64,000 bases of DNA from Mesorhizobium sp. YM1C-6-2. GTDB lineage: Bacteria; Pseudomonadota; Alphaproteobacteria; Rhizobiales; Rhizobiaceae. The notes beneath the pieces are model-generated. The model worked only from the letters and a program-made list of their open reading frames with translations, was not told where the DNA came from and searched no databases. Both the position numbers and the translations under genes were made by a program. Shown piece by piece: positions 52,822-60,417 of this stretch; position 1 is the stretch's first letter, and every line of letters starts with the position of its first letter. The stretch spans positions 310,001 through 374,000 of the forward strand of contig NZ_RCIZ01000001.1 of the NCBI RefSeq assembly GCF_003666685.1, in the 5' to 3' direction.

Positions 52822-53325
52822 ATTAGAAACTTCTACAACGACCGATGAGGCTGCGCAGTTCCGGGCAACAGGATCGCCCGACCTGGGTTTGATCGCGTCT
52901 GTCGGTATCCAGTATATGCGTGCCCAGTTCCTGCTTGCATCCCCCGTCGAGCAGCCATCTGACGGCGACAGATGGATTCACGAGATCAAAGCACGATGGC
53001 TACCAACCGCTTCTCTCCTTGAAGAACGGCAGGCATGCGTTCATGCGACGCGACCGTCGGCTGGCGGTTCGTGAGGCTGCCGATGTGCATGCTCGGAACG
53101 TTTGTCTTCATCGACCGCGAGCCGGCGCCGGCGGAGTTGTTCGGGCTCGTACCCGCACCGGCTCCAGGTAGCCATGTCGGACCACCGGAGCGAGGGTAAA
53201 CACGGGAGAAGTCAGCCAGCAATAACATACGACAGTAAGGCATCTTGCACCTTCTGCTTTGATCTCTTCCAGCCGTCCTGCCGCTCCACAGCTCAGCTTT
53301 CCCGAGATCCGGTCAACCGACGAAC
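52822..53325. other. gap without convincing genes
   Basis: Several overlapping frames exist on both strands, none with family features, start signals or sensible composition. I see nothing reliable. Confidence 0.4.
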
Positions 53326-53505
53326 TCAGAGCGCTCCGCGATCGGCGGCGCCTTTGTGAGGTTGGCTTGGGCTCTTGTCAGGCTTAGCGGGTGGTGTCGG
53401 TGTCTCAGGAGGCGGCTTTCGCGTGCCTTCCTCCCCGTCGGGGTTGGGCGCGGGGTTTCCTCGTACATCCCGCGCTGGTTTCTGTTTGTCAGGTTTGTCC
53501 TGCAT
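53326..53505 (-). CDS. small disordered protein
   Basis: Protein of 59 residues from ATG 53505 with a strong GGAGG ribosome site. It is all Pro, Lys, Asp, Gly and Glu (DKPDKQKPARDVRGNPAPN, then KPPPETPTPP), so intrinsically disordered. Possibly a desiccation or stress protein like others nearby; that is inference. Confidence 0.5.
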   Translation of the reverse strand: MQDKPDKQKPARDVRGNPAPNPDGEEGTRKPPPETPTPPAKPDKSPSQPHKGAADRGAL

Positions 53506-53582
53506 GTGAACCTCCGTTCCTAGGCGTGTCACATGTTAGAGGCGTTAGCAGTGGCCCGAGATATTCGAGGGAAGCGCGCCGT

Positions 53583-54476
53583 TCACCGCCAGGGCTTGTA
53601 CCACCCTTCCACCGAAACTTGCTTGTCGCGATGGTTGCCGCCGAGCACCGCCCCGAAATAGGCACCGACGCCGCCGATCAGCAGAGACGCAGCCGTCATG
53701 AAGGCTGCAATCACAGCAATCTTTCGCGCGCGATCTGCGGCCGCGCGAGTTTCGGACTCGAGTTCCTGCGCTTGGGTGTAAATCTCGTCGACACGCTGCT
53801 GAGCTTCCTCTGGAGGAATGCCTGCGCGCGCCGCCACCACATTCACCAGATACTGCCGGTCAGCCGGATCGAGTGCCCCGCTGGCAACTGAAGACAACAG
53901 GATGCGACTGACTTCAGATCGCTGATCAGCTGCCGATCCTGTGTCGGAAGCCGGCGTTCCGCCACGCAGCAGCCGATCCACCATCAAGGCGCCACTGTCG
54001 GCTATGTCATCGGCTGACCCCACAGCAGCAGCCGTTGCCCCCGCCGCCATATTGCTCGCGGCTGTTGTCGCTGTAGAGACAGCGGCTGTCAGACCGGAGA
54101 ACGCTATCAGCGCACCGATCAGAACGCCTAGTCCCCATACTGCCAAGCCATGGGACCCGTCGCGAATATCGGATTCCTCCTCGGTGGCATCGTAGTGGCG
54201 GCGCCGCATGCGGCCCGTCAGGTAGCCACCTGCGAAGAAACCAGACACTTGAACCCACACCAGCCACAGCGCCGCGGCGATGGCGAAGCCGGCAAGCGAG
54301 ATGCCGGTTCCTTCATAGGCAGAGGTCAACGACAGCCCGATCGCTGAACCGAAAGTCAGTAGCACAAGCGAAATCGCAGATGCCACCACGGTGCCGGCGA
54401 TGATCGCTGGCCAATCGACATAAGACCGTTCTTCGGAACTGACGGCCGCCGGGGCCGAAACGATCACATCACTCAT
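53583..54476 (-). CDS. conserved multi-spanning membrane protein
   Basis: Protein of 297 residues with four hydrophobic segments: VDWPAIIAGTVVASAISLVL, GFAIAAALWLVWVQVSGFFAG, a GVLIGALIAFSGLTAAV helix, and IAVIAAFMTAASLLIGGVG near the end; between the third and fourth a long helical loop (QQRVDEIYTQAQELESETRA). A common rhizobial protein of unknown role. It follows the 24-residue membrane gene and may share its promoter. Confidence 0.75.
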   Translation of the reverse strand: MSDVIVSAPAAVSSEERSYVDWPAIIAGTVVASAISLVLLTFGSAIGLSLTSAYEGTGISLAGFAIAAALWLVWVQVSGFFAGGYLTGRMRRRHYDATEEESDIRDGSHGLAVWGLGVLIGALIAFSGLTAAVSTATTAASNMAAGATAAAVGSADDIADSGALMVDRLLRGGTPASDTGSAADQRSEVSRILLSSVASGALDPADRQYLVNVVAARAGIPPEEAQQRVDEIYTQAQELESETRAAADRARKIAVIAAFMTAASLLIGGVGAYFGAVLGGNHRDKQVSVEGWYKPWR

Positions 54477-54519
54477 TGCCTTCTCCTCTTGAATTCTTTG
54501 CTGTGCGCTCGCTCTGCAA

Positions 54520-54594
54520 TTAGCGAAGGCCGAAAAGCGAGAGGACGGCGAGGATGACGACGACCAGGCCGACCAGATAGATTAAGCCGTGCAT
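54520..54594 (-). CDS. 24-residue membrane protein
   Basis: MHGLIYLVGLVVVILAVLSL then FGLR. A well-placed ribosome site (AAGGGAG) precedes it. This tiny hydrophobic protein type occurs widely in rhizobia. It lies 43 bases before the 297-residue membrane gene on the same strand. Confidence 0.65.
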   Translation of the reverse strand: MHGLIYLVGLVVVILAVLSLFGLR

Positions 54595-54630
54595 AGAACG
54601 CTCCCTTGTTGTGTGTTGCTGATCTTCCAA

Positions 54631-54655
54631 AGCGCCGGCCACAAAGAAAAGTTCC
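54631..54655 (-). promoter_or_regulatory. EcfG-like promoter, minus strand
   Basis: Minus strand GGAAC, 16 bases, CGCT (one mismatch), ending 36 bases before the 24-residue gene. Back to back with a plus-strand candidate at 54674-54698. Confidence 0.5.
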
Positions 54656-54673
54656 ACGCGGCTTCAATATTGC

Positions 54674-54698
54674 GGAACCCGGTTGTTTCTCTGCTGTT
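54674..54698 (+). promoter_or_regulatory. EcfG-like promoter, plus strand
   Basis: GGAAC, 16 bases, TGTT (one mismatch), ending 54 bases before the YciE/F gene. Divergent with the candidate at 54631-54655. Confidence 0.5.
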
Positions 54699-54752
54699 GT
54701 TAGGCGTCTTCGAACGAAGGCAAGGCACTAACAAAAGTTAAGGAGACGCGAC

Positions 54753-55274
54753 GTGGCTACGACAAAACCGAAGGCCTCGACCAAGGGGCTTGAAGACCTG
54801 TTTCTCGATGGCGTGAAGGACATCTACTACGCCGAAAAGAAGATCACGAAGGCGCTGCCGAAAATGGCCAAGGCAGCCGAGTCCGACAAGCTTGTAGCCG
54901 GATTCAAAAAGCACCTGGCCGAGACGGAAGCGCAGGTTGAACGGCTCGAACAGGTGTTCAAGCTGCTCGGCAAGCCGGCTCGCGGCAAGACCTGCCCTGC
55001 GATTGACGGCATCCTCGAGGAGGGTGAGGAGATCATGGACGACTATAAGGGCGCCCCTGCGCTCGACGCAGGCCTTGTGGCGGCAGCGCAAGCCGTGGAA
55101 CATTATGAAATCGCCCGCTACGGCACGCTGATTGCCTGGGCCGAGCAGCTTGGCATGACGGACGCCGTCAACCTCCTCAAAGCAACCCTTGCCGAGGAGG
55201 AAGCGACGGACGAAGCGCTGACCCAACTGGGTGAGGGCGGGGTCAATCAGCGGGCCATGCAAGAAGCTGCCTGA
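54753..55274 (+). CDS. YciE/YciF ferritin-like stress protein (DUF892)
   Basis: Protein of 173 residues forming a ferritin-like four-helix bundle with di-iron ligands: LEDLFLDGVKDIYYAEKKIT, KKHLAETEAQVERLEQVF (Glu and His-type positions), AQAVEHYEIARYGTL and ATLAEEEATDEALT. YciE/YciF proteins are stress induced. GTG start behind AAGGAGACG. The low-affinity iron permease-like gene follows after 17 bases, suggesting joint expression and an iron link. Confidence 0.88.
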   Translation: MATTKPKASTKGLEDLFLDGVKDIYYAEKKITKALPKMAKAAESDKLVAGFKKHLAETEAQVERLEQVFKLLGKPARGKTCPAIDGILEEGEEIMDDYKGAPALDAGLVAAAQAVEHYEIARYGTLIAWAEQLGMTDAVNLLKATLAEEEATDEALTQLGEGGVNQRAMQEAA

Positions 55275-55291
55275 CGTTCGGGGCAGCAGCT

Positions 55292-55627
55292 ATGAACAAG
55301 CTTCTGTTTGCCGTCGCAGATTTTCTGTCCAAGCCGCCGGGGTTCTACATCACCCTGGCGGCAATGATTGTCTGCACCGCGCTTGTGCCGCTCGGCCTCA
55401 CTGACGTCGTCACCTACGCGTTGTCCGTCATGGCGATCGTCATCACCGGCGTTGTGCTCATCCAAGGCTACAGAGATACAGCCGCGCTGCATGCCAAGCT
55501 GGACGAACTGATCGTCGCGCTCAAGGAAACGCGCAACGATGTGGTTGGGCTGGAGCACAAGGACCCGGCGGAGATCAGCGAGGAGATTAAGCGGATCGAG
55601 GAAGAGGCGGAGAAGACCCCTGCATAA
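55292..55627 (+). CDS. low-affinity iron permease-family small membrane protein
   Basis: Protein of 111 residues: two membrane helices (LAAMIVCTALVPLGLTDVV and YALSVMAIVITGVVLIQGY) in the pattern of the low-affinity iron permease family, then a charged coiled-coil tail (ALHAKLDELIVALKETRND ... IKRIEEEAEK). Iron transport by this short form is unproven. Coupled to the ferritin-like gene upstream. Confidence 0.75.
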   Translation: MNKLLFAVADFLSKPPGFYITLAAMIVCTALVPLGLTDVVTYALSVMAIVITGVVLIQGYRDTAALHAKLDELIVALKETRNDVVGLEHKDPAEISEEIKRIEEEAEKTPA

Positions 55628-55649
55628 GAGGCAGGTGCCCAGCCATCCC

Positions 55650-55901
55650 TTAATGGGCTTGGTGTGGTCGCGTGTTCGCTGGGTGGAGGTGAGCGGCGAC
55701 CCGCTGCAGCGCGATGACGATCTCCTCCGCCTCAAGCATGGGGTCGAGACCGGAGCTCGTCTCTATGGACGGAGGCAATTCGGCAATAGGCCCGAAAAGC
55801 TCTTCGATAGCGTCGCGTATCGTCTGCATCGCCGTAGCATGTGGAGCTGTCGCCTTTTGCCATAGGCGGGCCTCGGCAATCGTCATTCCGCCTGTTCTCA
55901 T
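55650..55901 (-). CDS. hypothetical protein
   Basis: Protein of up to 83 residues (MTIAEARLWQKATAPHATAM, then IRDAIEELFGPIAELPPSIE and EEIVIALQRVAAHL). Probably the real start is the internal Met at residue 6. Helical, no family known. A hairpin (55950-55971) sits upstream. Confidence 0.5.
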   Translation of the reverse strand: MRTGGMTIAEARLWQKATAPHATAMQTIRDAIEELFGPIAELPPSIETSSGLDPMLEAEEIVIALQRVAAHLHPANTRPHQAH

Positions 55902-55949
55902 CAGCCAGATTCCTCGCGCAGCTTACCAGGTTCATTGCATAGGGAAGAC

Positions 55950-55971
55950 GAGCCCCGGCGAACCGGGGCTC
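55950..55971 (-). terminator. hairpin downstream of KGG gene
   Basis: GAGCCCCGG (55950-55958) pairs with CCGGGGCTC (55963-55971) over a 4-base loop, just past the KGG gene stop. T tract weak; may end the KGG transcript. Confidence 0.5.
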
Positions 55972-55978
55972 ATGGCAA

Positions 55979-56224
55979 TTAGGACTGCCCGCCTTTCCGG
56001 CCGGCTTCCGAAGCCCTTTCAGGGTCCTCGGCAAAATTGCCGGTGCCGCCGCGCCGAGCTTCTTCGTCGCGCTGGCCTCCTTGCTGCTCGGTTTCGAAGT
56101 CTTCGGCGCGCTGCTGACCGCTGCGTTCGCCGCCGCCCTGCTGGCCACGGTTCATGTCGTCATTCTTGTGGCTCTGTTGTCCAGCGCGTTCGTGCTGCTC
56201 GCGGCTTCCACCTTGATTAGCCAT
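55979..56224 (-). CDS. KGG-motif general stress protein
   Basis: Protein of 81 residues, extremely hydrophilic (Gly, Gln, Arg, Glu) with the KGG-repeat signature near the end (NFAEDPERASEAGRKGGQS). Con-10/GsiB-type proteins are induced by stress and probably protect other molecules in dry or salty conditions. A perfect EcfG promoter (56265-56289) lies 41 bases before its start, the best regulatory evidence in this region. Confidence 0.85.
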   Translation of the reverse strand: MANQGGSREQHERAGQQSHKNDDMNRGQQGGGERSGQQRAEDFETEQQGGQRDEEARRGGTGNFAEDPERASEAGRKGGQS

Positions 56225-56264
56225 TTTGTTTTTCTCCAAGGGTTGCGCCTCCCGCTTCGATCGC

Positions 56265-56289
56265 AACGGCGCTTCGGTGGGTTGGTTCC
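56265..56289 (-). promoter_or_regulatory. EcfG promoter, perfect match
   Basis: Minus strand GGAAC, exactly 16 bases, CGTT. This is the full consensus for the alphaproteobacterial general stress sigma factor EcfG. It points at the KGG gene. Confidence 0.8.
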
Positions 56290-56403
56290 AAACCCCTGAA
56301 AAGATTACGTTTAGCTTATCAAATGTTAGTGTGGGACGCTGCAGTTTCACCGGTGGGCCTGCGCTTTAGGGCGAGGCCGTGCCAGAACCTCGCGCTCGTC
56401 AGC

Positions 56404-57018
56404 TTAGCTTGTGCCGGGATAGGTCTTTTCCTTGAGCTGCGCGGCGAGATGGGCAGCGTTGGATGCGGCCATTTCGATCATCTCGACCACCACCGGTGGT
56501 GTGCCAGGAAGGTCAACATAGTTCACATCGCCCATGGCTTCCCCCACCCAGTAAACGCCGCCATTGGCGGGAATGGTAAACCCGACATCGTTTAGCGGCT
56601 GGAAGCAGGAGGCATGGCAGTGATGTGCGCCATCTTCGTTGCCGACGATCGCCACCAGAGCCACCTTGCCGGTGGCCGGCATCCTGCCCTTGCTGTCGGT
56701 TTCGTCGAGGAAGGCGTCGAGCCGCTCGAGCACGCGTTTCGCGACGCTTGACGGCTGGCCCATCCAGATCGGCGTACCGAGGATGAATATATCGGCCGCG
56801 ACAATCTTTTGACGCAACGCAGGCCATTCATCACCGTCACCCTCGTCGGAGAGCACACCAGGCTTGATGTCGTGATCGACGGCCCTGACCACCTCGCCGG
56901 TGACGTCATGCTTTTCCAAGGCTGCCAACAAGTCGGAGAGCATCCTATCGGTAGAGGACGGCTCCTTGTCGGAGGTTTTGAGAGAACAATTGAGGACAAA
57001 AGCTGAGAGTGCGGGCAT
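56404..57018 (-). CDS. flavodoxin-like NAD(P)H-dependent FMN reductase family protein
   Basis: Protein of 204 residues with a flavodoxin-type alpha-beta fold: opening ALSAFVLNCSLKTSDKEPS (phosphate loop), ADIFILGTPIWMGQPSSVAK (FMN-ring region), VALVAIVGNEDGAHHC and a late GGVYWVGEAMGDVNY. Such proteins often carry electrons to quinones or act in oxidative stress. Start 57018 is fixed by the first strand. A perfect EcfG promoter lies 34 bases upstream. Confidence 0.8.
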   Translation of the reverse strand: MPALSAFVLNCSLKTSDKEPSSTDRMLSDLLAALEKHDVTGEVVRAVDHDIKPGVLSDEGDGDEWPALRQKIVAADIFILGTPIWMGQPSSVAKRVLERLDAFLDETDSKGRMPATGKVALVAIVGNEDGAHHCHASCFQPLNDVGFTIPANGGVYWVGEAMGDVNYVDLPGTPPVVVEMIEMAASNAAHLAAQLKEKTYPGTS

Positions 57019-57052
57019 GGCAAGGCTCCGTGGAAGGGCGCGATGCCAACCG

Positions 57053-57077
57053 AACGGGCCTTTCACTTACTTGTTCC
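57053..57077 (-). promoter_or_regulatory. EcfG promoter, perfect match
   Basis: Minus strand GGAAC, 16 bases, CGTT, ending 34 bases before the flavodoxin-like gene. Confidence 0.8.
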
Positions 57078-57172
57078 AGCCTCCACCGCCCGGCGCCGAA
57101 CCGAAACGCGATCAGGAGATACCGCCTCACGGTTTCTTCCAACAGGCTAAACCGAGCATACTGCGAAACGTG

Positions 57173-57198
57173 CCCGTCCCTTCAGGGGGACGGGCCTC
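57173..57198. terminator. hairpin between small genes
   Basis: GCCCGTCCC pairs with GGGACGGGC around a short loop just beyond the stop of the gene at 57212; T tract missing. Possible weak terminator. Confidence 0.35.
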
Positions 57199-57211
57199 GG
57201 TGAGCTGCTGC

Positions 57212-57418
57212 TCACGACTGACTGATGTGTTCCTTCGGCGCCTTCGCCGCGAGATACATCAAAGTGTAGGCTGCCGTGGTACGGTCCCATCCAGCCTGCA
57301 CTGCTTGATCGATGATTGCATAAAGGTGGGGGCGCAGCGCTTCCCGACATTCATTGTCGTACGGCGCGCGCCCAGCCGGAGTTGTTGGTCCGGCGACCAC
57401 AGGCTCTTTGGTCAGCAT
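57212..57418 (-). CDS. hypothetical protein
   Basis: Protein of 68 residues from ATG 57418 (MLTKEPVVAGPTTPAGRAPY, then REALRPHLYAIIDQAVQAGWD and AAYTLMYLAAKAP), helical. A widespread short rhizobial type. It starts 11 bases after the DUF982 gene stop and is probably in its operon. Confidence 0.65.
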   Translation of the reverse strand: MLTKEPVVAGPTTPAGRAPYDNECREALRPHLYAIIDQAVQAGWDRTTAAYTLMYLAAKAPKEHISQS

Positions 57419-57428
57419 CGCAGAGACC

Positions 57429-57746
57429 CTACGCCGGCACGCCACCACGGCCGGTTTTTGCCGCAATCATTGGGAAGGGAAGAAGTGTGTCGACCTTCTC
57501 ATGGATTCCCGCTGATCTTGCGAACCCGACGAAGGCGCTCCTGGCGACATCCAGCGGCACGTCGTGGCTGTAGGCCCTGTGACAAGCACGCAATGCAGTT
57601 TCATAAATCGGCCCACGTCGATTGCGGGGCCACTCTTCGAGAAAATCGAGTGCCTCGTCGAGGCTGGTTATCTCCTGGATGAAATGCTCGCTGCCTTTTA
57701 CGAAAACAGGCGCGTCGAAAACACGATCGTTCACTGTTACCTCCAT
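57429..57746 (-). CDS. DUF982 domain protein
   Basis: Protein of 105 residues from ATG 57746: FDAPVFVKGSEHFIQEI, SLDEALDFLEEWPRNRRGPI, then ALRACHRAYSHDVPLDVARSA, which is the DUF982 plan (compare 51107-51382). The upstream frame extension is not needed. Function unknown. Confidence 0.82.
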   Translation of the reverse strand: MEVTVNDRVFDAPVFVKGSEHFIQEITSLDEALDFLEEWPRNRRGPIYETALRACHRAYSHDVPLDVARSAFVGFARSAGIHEKVDTLLPFPMIAAKTGRGGVPA

Positions 57747-57891
57747 CTGAACGACTGTTGCGGTCGGCCGGAGATCCGGCGCCAAGATGAGATGTGAATT
57801 CGGATTTTGGACGTCAAGAGCGACGCCAGCCAGTCCCCGGCTTGTGCCTACCGGAGAGCGGCGAGGAGTAGGACTAGCCGCATACAGAGGA

Positions 57892-58164
57892 TTACATGTC
57901 GCAGACGTTGATGATGCCTGCTTCCCCATGAAGCGTGCGATCGGTGTTCCGTTTGCGTCGCAGGGGTCTCAGGGCGTCTCCAGCGAAAGCAGCCAGCATG
58001 TCGGGGTCCCGCAGGCCGGCACGAAACATTCTGATGAGACGTCGTCCAACTTCATCGTGAAGCGTCGGGTTAACGTTCACGCTTGCTTTGGTAAACACGG
58101 CCAAGAGCGCGTCGAGATCGGTCCCGTTAAAGCCTGCAGCCCGTGCATCGTTATCAAATGACAT
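57892..58164 (-). CDS. hypothetical protein
   Basis: Protein of 90 residues (MSFDNDARAAGFNGTDLDALL, helical, then RLIRMFRAGLRDPDMLAAFAG). The C-terminal third may be disordered. No family. It lies between the DUF982 gene and the hairpin at 58187. Confidence 0.5.
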   Translation of the reverse strand: MSFDNDARAAGFNGTDLDALLAVFTKASVNVNPTLHDEVGRRLIRMFRAGLRDPDMLAAFAGDALRPLRRKRNTDRTLHGEAGIINVCDM

Positions 58165-58186
58165 TTTAGCCTACCTCAGATAGCCG

Positions 58187-58226
58187 AAGCCCGCTGCCTG
58201 CGAGGGACAGACAGCGGGCTTATTTG
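58187..58226. terminator. strong hairpin
   Basis: AAGCCCGCTG (58187-58196) pairs perfectly with CAGCGGGCTT (58212-58221) over a 15-base loop; then TATTTGGG. Lies before the decayed NUDIX gene and upstream of the minus-strand gene at 58164. Confidence 0.5.
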
Positions 58227-58448
58227 GGCAGGAGCCCACTGCCGGCGTGATGCCGACGACGAGCAACTGCGATCGTGCGAAAAAGTTCCGTGCCTGGCGA
58301 CTAGGCACTTCGGGGTTATGGAACCGGAAGGGCCGGGTGAAGGGAACAAGCAGGCCCTTTGCCGGTTACGCCCATCAAGGAATTGGTCCTGAGCCCCCTA
58401 GCGACTGCGCCATGACCGGCTAGCGACAATCCCCGCTCCGAGATTCGG

Positions 58449-58863
58449 ATGAACCGGAAAAAGAAGCTCATGCGTCGAGCCCGTCAAGGAAAGCCGATCA
58501 ACCAGGTCGCTGCGCTGCCATACCGTATTTCGGCCACCGGCGAACTTGAGGTGCTGATACTGACCTCACGCGGAACGGGACGGTTCATTGTCCCCAAGGG
58601 CTGCCGTGCGTGAGGCGGTGGAAGAGGCTGGAGTGACGGGTGTCCTAGGAAGGACACCGATGGGAAATTTCAATTACTGGAAGCGGCTGAAGGACACTTT
58701 TGTCCAGGTGAACGTCAGCGTCTACCCTCTGCACGTCGAACGACAGCTCAAAAAATGGAAGAAGCGCGGCGAGCGGAAGCGAGCATGGCTCAAGCCTCAG
58801 CAAGCCGCTGTCCTTGTCGACGAGCCGGCGCTTGTGTCGTTGCTCGACTCGATTGCCGTATAA
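58449..58863 (+). pseudogene. NUDIX hydrolase broken by an internal out-of-frame deletion
   Basis: The first part (MNRKKKLMRRARQGKPINQV, then ALPYRI and LEVLILTSRGTGRFIVPKG) is the N-terminal half of a short NUDIX hydrolase. After PKG (about 58,597) the frame hits a stop (CRA then TGA). Shifted by one frame, AAVREAVEEAGVTG continues the NUDIX helix and the rest of the protein to 58863. The expected linker that begins the NUDIX box (WPMKG-like) is missing, so a non-multiple-of-three deletion of about 30 bases removed it. The enzyme is dead. Confidence 0.8.
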
Positions 58864-59144
58864 CTTTGCGAGCCGAATGATGATCCCCGCTGATTGCTTG
58901 GCGCCGAGGCGGCGGAACCCTCCGTCGCCATAGATACGGCCATGCTCAGCCTAAACCACTTCACGCCGCATGGAGCGCCGCGGGTGAGCTGCGCAAGCCA
59001 TTGGCGGAGACCGAGAATAAATACCGCGTGACCAGTCGCGGGAATTTTCAGCGCTGAACCATTGCCTAGGGCAGAGTGTGTGATGCAACCGTAATCGCGA
59101 CGGGACGTTCAACATCTATCGTCGGCCATAGGATGGGCGCCGAC
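58864..59144. other. gap without genes
   Basis: No frames with family features. The conserved leader of the next gene begins near 59,145. Confidence 0.4.
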
Positions 59145-59193
59145 GGCTGGAAGTGACCACACATGCTTTCGCCCGATTAGGGAGGAAAGCGTC
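59145..59193 (+). promoter_or_regulatory. leader conserved with that of the paralog at 48386
   Basis: Shares GGAAG, CACA, GCTTTCGCCC and a GGGAGGAAAGCG region with 48,340-48,385, in the same order and spacing. Confidence 0.5.
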
Positions 59194-59406
59194 ATGCGCT
59201 TCAAATCATCTCCGGAACAATTGCAGATCTTGACGCAGGCGGTGGAAGAATATTGCCACGACTGCGGCATCACCGACACCGATGAACAGGCATACGTGGC
59301 GGAACTGGTAAGTGCACTGGTCCAGTTGGGTGCGTTGGACTTAGCCTGTCTGCGGCAAGGCTTGGATGATGCGATAGGGCCCTGCCTCAAGCCGACACAC
59401 CACTAG
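59194..59406 (+). CDS. small conserved protein, paralog 2 (AVEEYC-DCGI type)
   Basis: Protein of 70 residues sharing AVEEYCHDCGI, then VAELVSALVQLGAL and LRQGLDDAIG with the 74-residue protein at 48386-48610. The two spaced Cys are kept. Function unknown. Confidence 0.65.
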   Translation: MRFKSSPEQLQILTQAVEEYCHDCGITDTDEQAYVAELVSALVQLGALDLACLRQGLDDAIGPCLKPTHH

Positions 59407-59439
59407 ATGTCGGGTAATTAACGTTGCCGCCGGGCGCCT

Positions 59440-59930
59440 TAATCGCCCTGAAGTGGGCCGGGCGTGCTCGTGTTGCCGTGGTGACATAAGATGCTCAACC
59501 GGATGTCCGCTCAACAACAAATAGTCGGCGACGATTCTGCGGTGGCACCGCCACCAAACTGCCTCCGGGCACATCAACGTCACCCGACCATGGCGGTCGA
59601 GTTCGACGACCTTCGCCAGGTCGTCGCCGAAAGCGTCGCTCAGGCATAATCGGCGTAAGTGTGAAAGCTCTGAACTCGCCATTGGGCATTGACGCTTTTG
59701 TCCACTTAGGGCTGCTTTTTTCGTCGACCTCCCAACGCGGGGCAGTGCCGGTAGCCGATCTGCACCTTCGCAAGCTCTGCCGGAAGTCGGTCTATGTTGA
59801 AAGCCGGATTTGTACGAGATCGCGGGAAAGAGCGGACGTCGATCAGCAGTCTTACCCGCGCCTCGCGCAGCATGCCGATGAATTCTTCGAGCGATCGATT
59901 AGAATGCCCAATGGTCAGAAATGCCGCCAT
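59440..59930 (-). pseudogene. DUF488 protein broken by stop and frameshift
   Basis: From ATG 59930: FLTIGHSNRSLEEFIGMLRE and DVRSFPRSRTNPAF are the DUF488 start. After GGRRKKQP comes a TAA (59706-59708); the same frame continues VDKSVNAQWRVQSFHTYADYA and then TGA. One base away the frame gives LSDAFGDDLAKVVELDRHG and the typical CPEAVWWRCHRRIVADYLL end. So one nonsense codon and one single-base deletion inactivate it. Confidence 0.8.
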
Positions 59931-60043
59931 TGCCTTGATCAATGAAACACGAGGCTTCAGCTGTTGCTGTCTTCGCCTCGGTCTGCCGTGTGAGGGAAGG
60001 TGGCGTCCGTTTGCCGTTATTGCTGTCGCCGGCATGCTTCTTC

Positions 60044-60265
60044 TCAGATTGACCTTGCGCGTCGGTCTCCGGATTGCCCCGATCCCCCATCTCGCAAGTC
60101 GGATTTATCGTTTTCGCTGCGTTCATTAGTGGTTTCGGTCAAGCCTATGCCCAGCGGCGGCTTCTTGTTTTTCGGAGCCTTTTGGGAAAAGTCGTCGCTG
60201 GGATCTGGGCCCTTGCGTGGTTTAAGTCCGCGCGCGCCGTGTTCGTAAGCGGTCTTTTCGATCAT
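60044..60265 (-). CDS. small hydrophilic hypothetical protein
   Basis: Protein of 73 residues (MIEKTAYEHGARGLKPRKGP, then SQKAPKNKKPPLGIG, and a Thr/Asn/Glu-rich tail), disordered and charged. The start is 27 bases beyond an EcfG-like element. Probably a short stress protein; family unknown. Confidence 0.5.
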   Translation of the reverse strand: MIEKTAYEHGARGLKPRKGPDPSDDFSQKAPKNKKPPLGIGLTETTNERSENDKSDLRDGGSGQSGDRRARSI

Positions 60266-60289
60266 GGCTGATCCTCCAATTCGTTATCA

Positions 60290-60314
60290 AACCGAAGGCA
60301 GCTCTATTAGTTCC
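60290..60314 (-). promoter_or_regulatory. EcfG-like promoter candidate
   Basis: Minus strand GGAAC, 16 bases, GGTT (one mismatch), ending 24 bases before the 73-residue gene. Confidence 0.4.
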
Positions 60315-60359
60315 GCGAGGCTCGGGCAGCCAAAGTAGGGCTCGAGTCCGAGCGCGTTT

Positions 60360-60384
60360 GGAACAAAAAGCCTTTCAAATCGTA
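60360..60384 (+). promoter_or_regulatory. EcfG-like promoter candidate
   Basis: GGAAC, 16 bases, CGTA (one mismatch), ending 33 bases before the DUF2231 gene. Divergent with the element at 60290-60314. Confidence 0.45.
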
Positions 60385-60417
60385 TGAGGTACTCCCTTAC
60401 AGGAATGGGTCGACTTC

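Noticed and set aside
52715-53074. Plus-strand frame of 119 codons
   Set aside because: No start signal; antisense to a DUF3606 remnant for part of its length.
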